The notes: generated by a model from the letters alone, not told the origin. Counted from the first letter of the stretch, positions 17,591 through 27,111 are shown. The stretch: 64,000 bases of DNA from Rubrivivax sp. (GCA_022842595.1 JALHPF010000003.1:167747-231746); one strand, 5' to 3'. Made by a program: numbers and translations.

Positions 17591-17653
17591 TGTCATTCTT
17601 CATTGACACGCGTAGTTGTCAAGAGGACTTGTCAGTATGAAGCGTAAATGACA
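17591..17653 (-). promoter_or_regulatory. puc upstream region with PpsR/CrtJ-type TGTCA half-sites
   Basis: Between pucB and the divergent hydrolase gene there is an exact TGT-N12-ACA palindrome at 17591-17608, the recognition pattern of the redox/light repressor PpsR/CrtJ. Half-sites TGTCA or TGACA start at 17591, 17604, 17617, 17630 and 17649; the first four are spaced exactly 13 bases. TTGACA occurs on both strands here (17603-17608 plus, 17617-17622 minus), the latter at a plausible -35 distance for puc. A matching -10 box is not clear. Confidence 0.65.
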
Positions 17654-17702
17654 CGGGTCGGGACCCTGCTGAATCTGCCCTGCACCCAGCCAGAATGCCG
17701 GC

Positions 17703-18677
17703 ATGACGACCCCGATTCCCGCCTTCCTGCAGCCACTGGGCGAAGGCGTTTACGCCATCGACACCGGTTTTCACCGCGACCACTTCGACGCCGCCTACCT
17801 GCTGGTCGACGATGGCCGGGCGGCCTTCATCGACACCGGGACGCACTTCGCCGTGCCGCGGCTGCTCGCGGCGCTGGCGGCACTGGGCCTGGCGCGGACG
17901 GCCGTGGACTGGGTGATCCCGACCCATGTACACCTGGACCATGCCGGCGGCGTCGGCACCCTGATGCAGCAGCTGCCGGCAGCCCGCGCGCTGATCCACC
18001 CGCGGGGCGTGCGCCACCTCGTCGACCCGCGAGCCCTCTGGCTGAGCGCGAGCGCGGTCTACGGCAGCGAGGAAATGGCGAAGTCCTACGGCCGGGTGGT
18101 GCCGGTGGAAGCAGCCCGAGTCGTCGAGAGCTTCGACGAGATGACCGTCTGCTTCGGCGGGCGCACCTTGCGGCTGGTCGACACCCCCGGCCACGCCCGC
18201 CACCACCACTGCGTCTGGGACGCCAAGACGCGCGGCTGGTTCACTGGCGACACCTTCGGCCTGAGCTACCGTGAATTCGACGGCCCGAACGGCGCCTGGG
18301 TGCTTCCCAGCACGACGCCAGTGCAGTTCGACCCACCGGCGCTGGCGGCCACGATCGACCGGCTGATGGCCGCGGAACCGGCGTCGCTGTACCTCACGCA
18401 CTACGGCCGCGTCGAAGGTGTGCCCAGGCTGGCGCGGATCTTTCGGGAACAGCTCGTGCAAATGGTGGCGCTCGGCGAGCGCCTGCGCGACAGCGCCGAC
18501 CGGCACGGCGGGCTGAAGGCAGGCCTGTGGCAGATCCACCAGGCCAGCCTGCAGGCCGAAGGCTGCCCCGTGCCGCTTCAGCGGGCGGCGGAACTCCTGG
18601 CGCTCGACATCGAGCTCAATGCCCAGGGCATGGGCATCTGGCTCGGCCGCTCGGCGGCCTCGCAGAACGGGAATTGA
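17703..18677 (+). CDS. MBL-fold metallo-hydrolase
   Basis: The 324-residue protein has the metallo-beta-lactamase metal site [10 protein letters not shown], a second ligand block [10 protein letters not shown], the bridging Asp in FTGDTFGL and a final ligand His in LYLTHYG. These bind two metal ions for hydrolysis. Substrate is not identifiable; glyoxalase-II-like thioester or lactone hydrolysis is possible. It is transcribed away from the puc operon and shares its intergenic control region, which may be coincidence. Confidence 0.85.
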   Translation: MTTPIPAFLQPLGEGVYAIDTGFHRDHFDAAYLLVDDGRAAFIDTGTHFAVPRLLAALAALGLARTAVDWVIPTHVHLDHAGGVGTLMQQLPAARALIHPRGVRHLVDPRALWLSASAVYGSEEMAKSYGRVVPVEAARVVESFDEMTVCFGGRTLRLVDTPGHARHHHCVWDAKTRGWFTGDTFGLSYREFDGPNGAWVLPSTTPVQFDPPALAATIDRLMAAEPASLYLTHYGRVEGVPRLARIFREQLVQMVALGERLRDSADRHGGLKAGLWQIHQASLQAEGCPVPLQRAAELLALDIELNAQGMGIWLGRSAASQNGN

Positions 18678-18703
18678 CGCGGATTACGCCCTTTCACGGG
18701 TAC

Positions 18704-18730
18704 TTGAGTTGAACGACGGACGGCCGATAT
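18704..18730 (+). promoter_or_regulatory. Sigma-28 (FliA) promoter of the chemoreceptor gene
   Basis: TTGAGTTG at 18704-18711, an 11-base spacer and GCCGATAT at 18723-18730 match the flagellar sigma-28 consensus TAAAGTTT-N11-GCCGATAA at 12 of 16 positions, including seven of eight in the -10 part. It lies 41 bases before the ATG at 18772 and supports that start over longer frames. It implies the receptor is made with the late flagellar genes. Confidence 0.7.
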
Positions 18731-18771
18731 TCCGAAGACCCGCCAAGTATTGCGAACCCGAGCCCCCCGCC

Positions 18772-20442
18772 ATGCGCAACAACCAGCCGAACCAGAACGT
18801 CGAATTCCCCTTCCCTGCCGGCGAGACACTCGTTTCGACGACCGACCTGAAAGGCCGCATCACCTACTGCAACGCCGGCTTCATCGCGACGAGCGGCTTC
18901 AGCAAGGAAGAACTGCTGGGGCAGGCCCACAACATCGTGCGCCATCCCGACATGCCCGAGGAGGCCTACCGCGACATGTGGGAAACCATCGCAGGCGGGC
19001 TTCCCTGGTCGGCGCCAGTGAAGAACCGGCGCAAGGACGGGACCTACTACTGGGTGATGGCCAACGTCACGCCGCTGATGCACGGCGAATCGCCCACCGG
19101 GTACATGTCGGTGCGCACCCAGCCCACGCGCGAGCAGGTGGCGGCGGCCGAGCAGCTGTACGCCACGATGCGAAAGGAAAAGGCCGACGGCCGGCAGGTC
19201 ACCTTGTTGGCACAGGGCTATGTGGTGGTCAACACCACGATGGCGCGCTTGGCGCGCACCGCCAGCCTGGGGCTGCGCGGACGCATGGCGCTGATCGTCG
19301 GCAGCGTCGCCGCGCTGAGCGCGGGCGCTTCCACGTTGGTCAGCGGTGCGCCGCTGCTGAGCACCGCCGTCGCCCTCGACGTCGGCATCTCTGCCGCCGT
19401 CGGTGCGGCGGTCGGTGGCTGGTGGCTCAGCCGCATGGCCGTGGGCCCACTGGAACAGTTGGTCAGCGTTGCCAACCGCATGGCCGCTGGCGACCTGACG
19501 CAAACCATCGAAGTCACCAGCCAGGACACCATGGGCCGGCTCGCCAAGGCCCTGGCCCAGCTGAACGTGAACCTGCGCTCGATTGTTCGCGATGCGCGCA
19601 ATGAAGTTCACCACATGCGCGACGCCACCCGCGAAATCGCGGCCGGCAACCAGGACCTGTCGGCTCGCACCGAATCGCAGGCGGCGAGCCTGGAAGAAAC
19701 GGCCTCGTCGATGGAGCAGATCACCAGCACGGTGCGCAACAGCGCCAATTCGGCCCAGCAGGCCGCGCAGCTCGCCGGCGAAGCCAGCGCCGTGACCCAG
19801 CGCGGCAGCGACGCCATCAACGAAGTCACGCGCACCATGCACGTCATCAGCGATTCGTCGCGCCGCATCGGCGAAATCATCAGCGTGATCGACGGCATCG
19901 CCTTCCAGACCAATATCCTGGCGCTGAACGCAGCCGTCGAGGCCGCACGCGCCGGCGAGCAGGGCCGCGGCTTTGCCGTCGTCGCCAGCGAAGTGCGAAG
20001 CCTGGCACAGCGCACCACGGCCGCAGCGCGGGAGATCAAGCAGCTGATCCAGGACTCGGCAGAAAAGGTCGACGCCGGCAACCGCCTCACCGACGAGGCG
20101 CAGAAGACGATGGACGGCGCGCTGGCCACGGTACGGCGCGTCACCCATGTGATCGAGGAAATCAGCACCGGCGCCAGCGAACAGCTCAGCGGCATCTCGC
20201 AAGTCAACGAAGCGGTGTCGCAGATGGACTCGATCACCCAGCAGAACGCCGCGCTGGTGGAACAGATCGCTGCTTCGGCGGTGCAGCTGCAATCGCAGGC
20301 CGTGGCGGTGGCGGAATCGGTGCAGATCTTCAAGCTCGACGGAATGGCCTCCCCGATGCCTGACGCGGTGGCGCTGCGCAAGCAGGGCGCCCAGCCGAAG
20401 GCCGGCACCCGCCAGGCCAAAGCCCAGCCCGAACCCGCCTGA
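18772..20442 (+). CDS. PAS-domain methyl-accepting chemotaxis protein (Aer-like)
   Basis: The 556-residue receptor starts with a PAS domain (residues ~15-125: [40 protein letters not shown]), which in Aer binds FAD and senses redox or oxygen. Two close membrane helices follow (~residues 175-225), then a HAMP segment ([16 protein letters not shown]) and the signalling domain with the conserved hairpin tip [20 protein letters not shown]. The end is Lys/Ala-rich with no CheR-binding pentapeptide. The sigma-28 promoter places it in the flagellar regulon. Aerotaxis would suit a phototroph, but FAD binding is not proven by sequence alone. Confidence 0.9.
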   Translation: MRNNQPNQNVEFPFPAGETLVSTTDLKGRITYCNAGFIATSGFSKEELLGQAHNIVRHPDMPEEAYRDMWETIAGGLPWSAPVKNRRKDGTYYWVMANVTPLMHGESPTGYMSVRTQPTREQVAAAEQLYATMRKEKADGRQVTLLAQGYVVVNTTMARLARTASLGLRGRMALIVGSVAALSAGASTLVSGAPLLSTAVALDVGISAAVGAAVGGWWLSRMAVGPLEQLVSVANRMAAGDLTQTIEVTSQDTMGRLAKALAQLNVNLRSIVRDARNEVHHMRDATREIAAGNQDLSARTESQAASLEETASSMEQITSTVRNSANSAQQAAQLAGEASAVTQRGSDAINEVTRTMHVISDSSRRIGEIISVIDGIAFQTNILALNAAVEAARAGEQGRGFAVVASEVRSLAQRTTAAAREIKQLIQDSAEKVDAGNRLTDEAQKTMDGALATVRRVTHVIEEISTGASEQLSGISQVNEAVSQMDSITQQNAALVEQIAASAVQLQSQAVAVAESVQIFKLDGMASPMPDAVALRKQGAQPKAGTRQAKAQPEPA

Positions 20443-20444
20443 GC

Positions 20445-20480
20445 CTGGCGGTTCGTCCTGAAGCTTCGGGACGCCGCCAG
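20445..20480 (+). terminator. Strong hairpin after the chemoreceptor gene
   Basis: CTGGCGG pairs with CCGCCAG, then CGTCC/GGACG and GAA/TTC continue the stem with single mismatches. It begins three bases after the stop codon. No T-run follows, so it may be a Rho-independent terminator of the weak GC-rich kind or only a 3' protective stem. Confidence 0.5.
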
Positions 20481-20558
20481 CGCGAAACGCGCCGCCTGCC
20501 GGGGCCCTGCGGCTATAGTGATTGCGCCTGGCAAATCACGGGCCATCGGGGAACGACG

Positions 20559-22652
20559 ATGCAGGACAGCGACACCGCAGACGTGACACTCACCCGGGTC
20601 ACCGGGCTGGCTGCCGCAGCCCTGCTGTCGGCTTGCGGAGGTGGCCAGGCCGGCAACCCGGCCCAGGCCTTCAGCAACAGCGCATCGGCGCCGTCCCGCC
20701 CCGACCTGCTGCCGGGCGCCGCCAGCGAGGGGACGGCGCGGCTGCTGGCAGCCTCCGACTACCGCATCCCCACCACCGACGAGCTGCTGGCCTTCGCCGA
20801 GCGCCAGTACGCGCAGTTCTTCCCCACGGCCGAGACCAACCAGGTCTGGCAGGACGTCGTCTACCGCTTCTACCCGAGCACTGGCAACTACGTCGGCGTG
20901 CAGGAAGGCATGGTGCTGGTGCTGGGGCCGCTTTCGGGCAACACGCTGACAACCGTCGGCCACCTGCGCGACTTCGCCACCGCCGTGTTCGCCGCCACGC
21001 CCACGCTGGCGCCGCAGACCGACGAGGACGCCGCTCGCTTCCTTCTGCAGGCGCAGTTCTCGGCCAGCCCGGCCGAGATCGCCCAGGTGCGGGCACAGGG
21101 CTACGAACCCTGGCTCGACGCCCAGCTGGCCCTGCCGAACAGCCAGAGCGGCTGCGACTGGCTATTCGCCAAGGGCTACGACAAGATCGACGCCAACGAG
21201 CTGTTCTTCGCCCAGGGCACCAACATCCACATGATCTGGCACCAGCTGTTCCAGTCGCCGGATGCCGTGCGCAGGCGCTGGGCTCTGGCGCTGTCCGACA
21301 TCTTCGTGGTGTCCTGGCGCGGCATCCGGGACGTGATGAACTGGGACAACTTCGCGATCGCGGAATACTGGGACCTGCTCTGCCGCCACAGCCTCGGCAA
21401 CTACCGCGACATGCTCGAGGCGCTGACGTTGAACCCGGCGATGGGCGCCTTTCTCAGCACCCGCGGCAACGCCCGCGAAGACCCGGCCACCGGCCGCCTG
21501 CCCGACGAGAACTACGCCCGCGAACTGATGCAGCTCTTCACCATCGGCCTGGTGCAGCTGAACCCCGACGGCACCCCCCGGCTCGGCGCTGACGGCCGCC
21601 CGGTCGAAAGCTACACGGCCAACGACGTCAGCAACCTGGCGCGGGTGTTCACCGGGTACAACCATGACTATTCGGCCGGGTGGTTCAACAACCCTGCACC
21701 ACCGCACCAGCGCGTGGCCCATCTGCCGGCCTCGCGCCTGCCGATGGTGCTCGACGAAAGCAGGCACTCGAAGCTGCCCAAGAGCTTCCTCGGAGTCACC
21801 ATCCCGGCCGACACCGCGGCGGCACCATCGCTGGCGATGGCGCTGGACACCTTGTTCAGGCACCCGAACACCGGCCCCTTCCTGGCGCGCCAGTTCATCC
21901 AGCGGCTGGTCACCAGCAACCCCAGCCCGGCCTACGTGGCACGCGTGGCCAGCGCCTTCGCCGACAACGGCCGCGGCGTGCGTGGCGACCTGCGCGCGGT
22001 GCTCAAGGCCGTGCTGCTGGACAGCGAGGCACGCGGCACGGCCAGCCTGGCTGCACTCGGCTTCGGCAAGCTGCGCGAACCGATGGTGCGGCTGGCGCAG
22101 TGGGGCCGCACCTTCAAGCTGCGCTCGCTGAAGGGCAGCTGGAAGACGGGCTTCGGCCCCTGGAACCCGAGCCGCGATCTCGGCCAGTACCCGCTGGACC
22201 CGCCTTCCGTGTTCGGCTTCTTCAGGCCCGGCTACGTGCCGCCAGGCACCCCGATGGCCCAGACCGGCGCCACAGCGCCGGAGTTCCAGATCGTCAACGA
22301 AACGACCGTGGCCACCTGGGCCAACCACCTGATCGACATCGTCTACAACGGGCTCTGGGTCTCGGCCCCCGAGGTGGCTTTCCACCGTGGCCCCTCGCCC
22401 ACCGACGGCTTCGACATCGTGCCCGACTACAGCGCCGAGATCGCGCTCGTCACCGACCCCGTGGCCCTGGTGAACCGCCTGAACCTGTTGCTGTGCGCCG
22501 GTCAAATGGCGCCTGGCACCGTGGACCTGATCGTGGCTGCCTTGCGCGCCGATGGCATTCGCGCCGATTCCGACGCCGACTTCAAGCGCATCCACGTCGC
22601 CCGCGCGATCGTCTTCGTGATGTGCTGCCCCGAGTACCTGGTCCAACGCTGA
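20559..22652 (+). CDS. DUF1800 family lipoprotein
   Basis: The 697-residue protein has a hydrophobic N-terminal segment with a lipobox LSAC (Cys26), then a Gly/Ala/Ser linker and a DUF1800 domain with typical blocks FAIAEYWDLLCRHSLGNYRD, LPDENYARELMQLFTIGL and NTGPFLARQFIQRLV. The family's role is unknown; members are often paired with DUF1501 proteins, as here, 14 bases downstream. A TATAGT box at 20514-20519 may be its promoter. Confidence 0.85.
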   Translation: MQDSDTADVTLTRVTGLAAAALLSACGGGQAGNPAQAFSNSASAPSRPDLLPGAASEGTARLLAASDYRIPTTDELLAFAERQYAQFFPTAETNQVWQDVVYRFYPSTGNYVGVQEGMVLVLGPLSGNTLTTVGHLRDFATAVFAATPTLAPQTDEDAARFLLQAQFSASPAEIAQVRAQGYEPWLDAQLALPNSQSGCDWLFAKGYDKIDANELFFAQGTNIHMIWHQLFQSPDAVRRRWALALSDIFVVSWRGIRDVMNWDNFAIAEYWDLLCRHSLGNYRDMLEALTLNPAMGAFLSTRGNAREDPATGRLPDENYARELMQLFTIGLVQLNPDGTPRLGADGRPVESYTANDVSNLARVFTGYNHDYSAGWFNNPAPPHQRVAHLPASRLPMVLDESRHSKLPKSFLGVTIPADTAAAPSLAMALDTLFRHPNTGPFLARQFIQRLVTSNPSPAYVARVASAFADNGRGVRGDLRAVLKAVLLDSEARGTASLAALGFGKLREPMVRLAQWGRTFKLRSLKGSWKTGFGPWNPSRDLGQYPLDPPSVFGFFRPGYVPPGTPMAQTGATAPEFQIVNETTVATWANHLIDIVYNGLWVSAPEVAFHRGPSPTDGFDIVPDYSAEIALVTDPVALVNRLNLLLCAGQMAPGTVDLIVAALRADGIRADSDADFKRIHVARAIVFVMCCPEYLVQR

Positions 22653-22666
22653 AGGACACAGCCGCC

Positions 22667-24121
22667 ATGCACCCCCTGGACCCGAGCGGCCACGCCCGCC
22701 GCGCCTTCCTGCAGCGCGCCGGACAACTGGCCCTGGCCGGCACGGCGGCACCGCTGGCGCTGAACCTGGCTGCGATCGGCGAAGCCGCGGCCTTCAGCGC
22801 CACCGACTACAAGGCCCTGGTCTGCGTGTTCCTGTTCGGCGGCAACGACTACGCCGGCACCGTGGTGCCCTACGACGAAGCCCGCCACGCCGTCTACAAC
22901 CAGATTCGAGGTGCTGGCTCGGGCGGCAGCCTGGCGATCCCGCGCGCGGCGCTGGCTGCCACCGAACTGGTGCCGACCCAGCCCCTGCCCGACGGCACCC
23001 GCTACGCGCTGGCTCCCGAGATGCCTGAAATGGCGGCGCTGTTCCAGCAGGGCCGGCTGGCGATACAGCTCAACGTCGGCCCGCTGGTGATGCCGCTGAC
23101 GCGCCAGCAATACGAGGCGCGTGTGCTGCCGCAGCCTCCCAAGCTGTTTTCGCACAACGACCAGCAATCGCTGTGGCAGGCCCAGGGTGCCGAAGGTTCC
23201 ACCCGCGGCTGGGGCGGCAACATCGGCGACCTGGCGCTCGCAGCCAACGGCCAGTCGATGTTCACCTGCATCTCGGTCGGCGGCAATGCCGTCTTCCTGG
23301 CGGGCCAGAACGCCCTGCAGTACCAGTGCAGCCGCGCCGGGGCCGTGAGCATCGAAGCCGTGCGCGGCAGTTCCTGGGGCCAGTTCTTCTGGGACCCGAC
23401 CATGCGCGCCGGTTTCGAGCAGATGCTGCAGCGCACGCAGACCCACGCGCTGGCCGAAGCCTATGCCGCCGTCACCCGGCGCAGCCTGGCAGCCGAACAG
23501 CGGGTCTCGGCGGCCATTGCCCCGGCCCAGCTGGCCACGCCCTTCCCGGCCGGCAACAGCCTGGGTGAGCAGCTGAAGATGGTGGCGCGGCTGATCGCCG
23601 GGCGCAACGCGCTGGGCATGAAGCGCCAGGTGTTCTTCGTCTCGCTGGAAGGCTTCGACGTCCACGACAACATGTCGACGCGCCAGCCCGCGCTGCTGCG
23701 TCGGCTGAGCCAGGCGCTGGGCGCCTTCGACAATGCCCTCGGCGAACTGGGCCTGCGCAACCAGGTGACCACCTTCACCGCCTCGGACTTCGGTCGCACC
23801 CTCAGCGTCAACGGCGACGGCACCGATCATGGCTGGGGCGGGCACCAGTTCATGCTGGGTGGCGCCGTGCGTGGCCGCATGTTCTACGGCCGGCCGGCGC
23901 CCTTGTCGCTGGGCCACAGCGGCGCGCCCGATGACCAGTGGCACGTGGGCCAGGGCCGGCTGCTGCCCAGCACCTCGGTCGACCAGTTGGCGGCCACGCT
24001 GGCGCGCTGGTTCGGCGCCAGTGCCGAAGAGCAGCACCTGGTGCTGCCCAACCTGCGCCACTTCGGCGACCGTGGGGGCCGGCCCGACTACCCCACCGAC
24101 CTGGGCTTCATGAACGCCTGA
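22667..24121 (+). CDS. DUF1501 family Tat-exported protein
   Basis: The 484-residue protein starts with a twin-arginine signal (ARRAFLQRAG plus a hydrophobic stretch), so it is exported folded. The DUF1501 domain, related to the alkaline phosphatase/sulfatase fold, shows CVFLFGGNDYAGTVVPYD early, FVSLEGFDVHDN in the middle and FTASDFGRTLSVNGDGTDHGWG near the end. Family function is unknown. It follows the DUF1800 gene in an apparent two-gene operon. Confidence 0.87.
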   Translation: MHPLDPSGHARRAFLQRAGQLALAGTAAPLALNLAAIGEAAAFSATDYKALVCVFLFGGNDYAGTVVPYDEARHAVYNQIRGAGSGGSLAIPRAALAATELVPTQPLPDGTRYALAPEMPEMAALFQQGRLAIQLNVGPLVMPLTRQQYEARVLPQPPKLFSHNDQQSLWQAQGAEGSTRGWGGNIGDLALAANGQSMFTCISVGGNAVFLAGQNALQYQCSRAGAVSIEAVRGSSWGQFFWDPTMRAGFEQMLQRTQTHALAEAYAAVTRRSLAAEQRVSAAIAPAQLATPFPAGNSLGEQLKMVARLIAGRNALGMKRQVFFVSLEGFDVHDNMSTRQPALLRRLSQALGAFDNALGELGLRNQVTTFTASDFGRTLSVNGDGTDHGWGGHQFMLGGAVRGRMFYGRPAPLSLGHSGAPDDQWHVGQGRLLPSTSVDQLAATLARWFGASAEEQHLVLPNLRHFGDRGGRPDYPTDLGFMNA

Positions 24122-24184
24122 GAGGCTGAGCCGCCCGCTAAACTTTCCCGGGCCGGGCACGAGGCGCGGCGCAAGGACAAGCAG

Positions 24185-24991
24185 ATGCAGCAAGGCGTGA
24201 ATTTCGGCCTGCAAGGCCGCGTGGTGGTGGTGACGGGGGGTGCCCAGGGCATCGGCGAGGCCTGCGCCTGGCGGCTGGCGCGTGACGGCGCGGCGGTGGC
24301 GGTGTGGGACCTGATGGACACCCATGGCCAGGCCTTGATGGCGGAACTGCAAGCCGCCGGCCATCGCGCCATCTACATGCACTGCAACGTTGCCAGCAAG
24401 ACCGAGGTCGACGCCGCCCTGGCCGGAACGCTCGAAGCCTTCGGCCATGTCGACGGCCTGGTCAACAACGCCGGCATCTTCAAGGCGGCCGAGTTCCTGG
24501 AGATCACCGAAGCCGACTGGGACGCGGTCATCGCCGTCAACCTCAAAGGCAGCTTCCTCGTCGGCCAGGCCCTGGCCCGGGCGATGGTCGGCAACCCCGA
24601 CCTGCCCGGCCGCCGCCGCGGCAGCATCGTCAACATGAGCTCGGTCAACGGCACCCTGGCCATACCCAGCATCGCCAGCTACAACGCCAGCAAGGGCGCC
24701 ATCAACCAGCTGACACGGGTGATGGCGCTTTCGCTGGCCGACCGCGGCGTGCGCGTGAACGCCGTGGCGCCAGGCACCATCGCCACCGAACTGGCGCAGA
24801 AGGCGGTGCTGACGAGCGAAGAAGCCAAGGCCCGCATCATGAGCCGCACGCCGATGAAGCGGCTGGGCGAGCCCGGCGAGATCGCCGACACCGTGGCCTA
24901 CCTGCTCAGCGATGCGGCCAGTTACGTCACCGGCGAGATCGTCGTCGTCGATGGCGGCCGCATGACACTGAACTACACGGTGCCGGTCTGA
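24185..24991 (+). CDS. Short-chain dehydrogenase/reductase
   Basis: The 268-residue classical SDR has the nucleotide-binding TGGAQGIG at 17-24, NNAG, the catalytic Ser in NMSSVNG, Tyr-x3-Lys in SYNASKGA and the C-terminal SYVTGEIVVVDGG. AAGGA precedes the ATG. The acidic residue at the end of strand two (WDLMD) suggests NAD(H). Substrate is unknown; sugar or hydroxyacid dehydrogenases of the FabG-like type are closest in style. Confidence 0.9.
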   Translation: MQQGVNFGLQGRVVVVTGGAQGIGEACAWRLARDGAAVAVWDLMDTHGQALMAELQAAGHRAIYMHCNVASKTEVDAALAGTLEAFGHVDGLVNNAGIFKAAEFLEITEADWDAVIAVNLKGSFLVGQALARAMVGNPDLPGRRRGSIVNMSSVNGTLAIPSIASYNASKGAINQLTRVMALSLADRGVRVNAVAPGTIATELAQKAVLTSEEAKARIMSRTPMKRLGEPGEIADTVAYLLSDAASYVTGEIVVVDGGRMTLNYTVPV

Positions 24992-25398
24992 AGCGGTGAC
25001 AGGCGCTCGGCCCGGTGCTCCTTGATCGGCAAGCGGATCAGCGCCGCGGCCACGGCCAGCAGGAACAGCACGTTCGCCAGCGCCCGCACCGCGTCGATCA
25101 GTGACCGCAGCGTGAGCAGACCCAGCGTCTGCACTGCCGCCACCCAGCCCGATGCCGACGTGACGGCCTGGGCCAGCGGCGCGAACACGAACTGCCCGAC
25201 CGACGGGCCGGCCATGCCGGCGCCACCGCCGGCGATGGCGCCGATGGCGAAGATCAGGCCCGCGGTGCTGGTATTCAGGTCGCCCGGGAACAGCCCGATC
25301 GACTGGTGCGCGCCCAGCGTCAGCGCAAAGATGCCGGCACCCGCCACCAGCACCCGGCGCCAGGAGCGTGCGGCGTCAGTCGTCGCCGGGGCCGGCAT
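24973..25398 (-). pseudogene. MFS transporter remnant with internal deletions
   Basis: The 141-codon frame joins pieces that are separate in MFS transporters: a first helix (SWRRVLVAGAGIFALTLGAH), then a mid-protein segment (GLIFAIGAIAGGGAGMAG, then GQFVFAPLAQAV) and a C-terminal helix with LIRLPIKEH. About two thirds of a normal ~400-residue transporter is missing, and the breaks fall between helices. The frame overlaps the 3' ends of both neighbours. It is best read as a gene shrunk by successive in-frame deletions. Confidence 0.6.
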
Positions 25399-25831
25399 CG
25401 GGGCCGAGCCGGGCCATGCAGTCGTCGAGCAAGGCGTGCAGCGCGGCCACGCGCTCGACGCCTAGCTGCGCATTCAGCGCCAGCTGCGCGCGCTTCCAGG
25501 CGCGCTGGGCCTCGGCGCGAAGCGCGCGGCCGGCCGGGGTGGCCTGGACGACGCGGCTGCGGGCGTCGGCACCGGCATGGACTTCGACCCAGCCCTGCGC
25601 CAGCAGCGGCTGCAGGTTGCGCGACAGGGTGCTAGCGTCCAGCTTCATCAAGGCGGCGAGCTCGCCCGCGCCCAGCGGACCCAGCTTCGCCACGTGCGAC
25701 AGCAGCGAGTACTGCGTGGCCTTCAGCCCGGTGGGGGCGACGAAGCGCTCGTAGTGGCGCGTCACCAGCCGGCTGGCCTGGCGCAGCTTCAGGTTGGTGC
25801 AGCCTTGCGGTGCGGTCGTCCGGGTTGCCAT
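25376..25831 (-). CDS. MarR-family transcriptional regulator
   Basis: The 151-residue product is a winged-helix regulator: the recognition region LGPLGAGELAALMKLDASTLSRNLQPL and the wing GADARSRVVQATPAGRAL are typical of MarR. Dimers bind palindromes and are released by small phenolic ligands. A perfect palindrome lies 25 bases upstream of its ATG, between it and the divergent thioesterase gene, so autoregulation and control of the thioesterase are likely. Confidence 0.88.
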   Translation of the reverse strand: MATRTTAPQGCTNLKLRQASRLVTRHYERFVAPTGLKATQYSLLSHVAKLGPLGAGELAALMKLDASTLSRNLQPLLAQGWVEVHAGADARSRVVQATPAGRALRAEAQRAWKRAQLALNAQLGVERVAALHALLDDCMARLGPDAGPGDD

Positions 25832-25852
25832 GGCCGGCAGTATTCCCTGGGA

Positions 25853-25870
25853 TAATTGCATATGCAACTA
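25853..25870. promoter_or_regulatory. MarR-type operator palindrome
   Basis: TTGCATATGCAA at 25856-25867 is a perfect 12-bp palindrome, extended to 18 bp by TA on both sides with one mismatch. Position between divergent marR and thioesterase starts and the TTGC-N4-GCAA form fit MarR operators. GATAAT at 25851-25856 overlaps it and could be the -10 of the thioesterase gene. Confidence 0.65.
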
Positions 25871-25884
25871 AACGGCTTGCTGCG

Positions 25885-26445
25885 ATGACTTCCACGGAAA
25901 CCTCACCCAGCCAGCTGCCGCAATGGCTGGCGGAAGAAGCTGCGGTTCGCGGCCGACAGGCGGCGGGCCAAGCTGCGGTCGCCGGCGCGGCACGCCTGGC
26001 GTCGATGTCGGGCCTGGAACTGATGCAGTCGCTGCTGGCCGGCAGCCTGCAGGCCGCCAGCATCTCGCGCACGCTCGACTTCATGCTGATCGAGGTCGAG
26101 CACGGCCGCGCCGTGTTCCAGGGCACGCCCGGCCCGGGCCACCTGAATCCCATGGGCGGCGTGCATGGCGGCTGGTACGCCACCCTGCTGGATTCGGCCC
26201 TGGGCTGCTGCGTTCATGCCGCCCTGCCCGCCGGCAAGGCCTACACGACGCTCGAACTGAAGGTGAACATCGTGCGCGCGCTGTCGCCACAGGTGCAGCG
26301 TGTGCGCGCCGAGGGCCGCATCATCCATGTCGGCGGGCAGACGGCCACGGCCGACGCACGCCTGTTCGGCCCCGACGGCAAGCTCTACGCCCATGGTTCG
26401 ACCACCTGCCTGGTATTCGACCCGCGGCCGCGCCCGGCCGCCTGA
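25885..26445 (+). CDS. PaaI-family hotdog thioesterase
   Basis: The 186-residue protein has a hotdog domain in its second half with NPMGGVHGGWYATLLDSALG, the PaaI/YdiI-type active-site block (the His-Gly-Gly and the later acidic residue), and TLELKVNIVRAL. It probably hydrolyses acyl-CoA or aryl-CoA thioesters. The divergent MarR gene and shared operator suggest induction by an aromatic compound. The ATG at 25885 avoids overlap with the operator. Confidence 0.85.
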   Translation: MTSTETSPSQLPQWLAEEAAVRGRQAAGQAAVAGAARLASMSGLELMQSLLAGSLQAASISRTLDFMLIEVEHGRAVFQGTPGPGHLNPMGGVHGGWYATLLDSALGCCVHAALPAGKAYTTLELKVNIVRALSPQVQRVRAEGRIIHVGGQTATADARLFGPDGKLYAHGSTTCLVFDPRPRPAA

Positions 26446-26469
26446 CGGTGTCTGAAAGCGGTTGAAGCG

Positions 26470-27111
26470 TCAGCGGCGCAGCCCGCCAGCCGCCTGGGCC
26501 AGCGCCGTGATGCGGGCCCAGTCACCGGCATCGACGGCATCCTGCGGCGTCAGCCACGAGCCGCCGCAGACCTTGACGTTCGGCAGGCCCAGGAACTGCG
26601 GCGCGCTCTCGGGCGTGATGCCACCGGTGGGGCAGAACACCACGTCGGGAAACGGCCCGGCCAGGGCCTTGAGCATCGGCACGCCACCGGCCGCGGTGGC
26701 CGGGAAGAACTTCAGGAAGTCGTAGCCGGCGGCATTGGCCGACATCACTTCGCTGGCCGTGGCCACGCCCGGCAGCAGCGGCAGGCCCAGGTTGCGACAG
26801 GCGTGTCCGATGTCCGACAGATAGCCCGGGCTCACACCGAAGCGGCAGCCGGCGTCCTTGGCGGCCTCGGCGTCGGCCACCGACCGGATGGTGCCGGCGC
26901 CGACGATGGCCTCGGGCACCTCACGAACGATGGCCGCCATGCAGGCCAGCGCCACGGGCGTGCGCAGCGTCACTTCCAGCACCCGCACCCCGCCAGCCAC
27001 CAGGGCCCGGGCCAGCGGCACGGCGTCGGCCACGCGGTGCAGCACGATGACCGGGATCACCGGTCCGTAAGTCGCCAGTTCCAGCGGGTTCATGGGGGGC
27101 AGATGGTTCAT
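26470..27111 (-). CDS. eda: KDPG aldolase
   Basis: Eda splits 2-keto-3-deoxy-6-phosphogluconate into pyruvate and glyceraldehyde 3-phosphate, the last step of the Entner-Doudoroff pathway. The 213-residue protein has Lys134 in DFLKFFPA as the Schiff-base residue, Glu46 in LEVTLRTP and the phosphate site CPTGGIT. It follows edd after 33 bases. A second in-frame ATG at 27093 is possible. Confidence 0.94.
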   Translation of the reverse strand: MNHLPPMNPLELATYGPVIPVIVLHRVADAVPLARALVAGGVRVLEVTLRTPVALACMAAIVREVPEAIVGAGTIRSVADAEAAKDAGCRFGVSPGYLSDIGHACRNLGLPLLPGVATASEVMSANAAGYDFLKFFPATAAGGVPMLKALAGPFPDVVFCPTGGITPESAPQFLGLPNVKVCGGSWLTPQDAVDAGDWARITALAQAAGGLRR

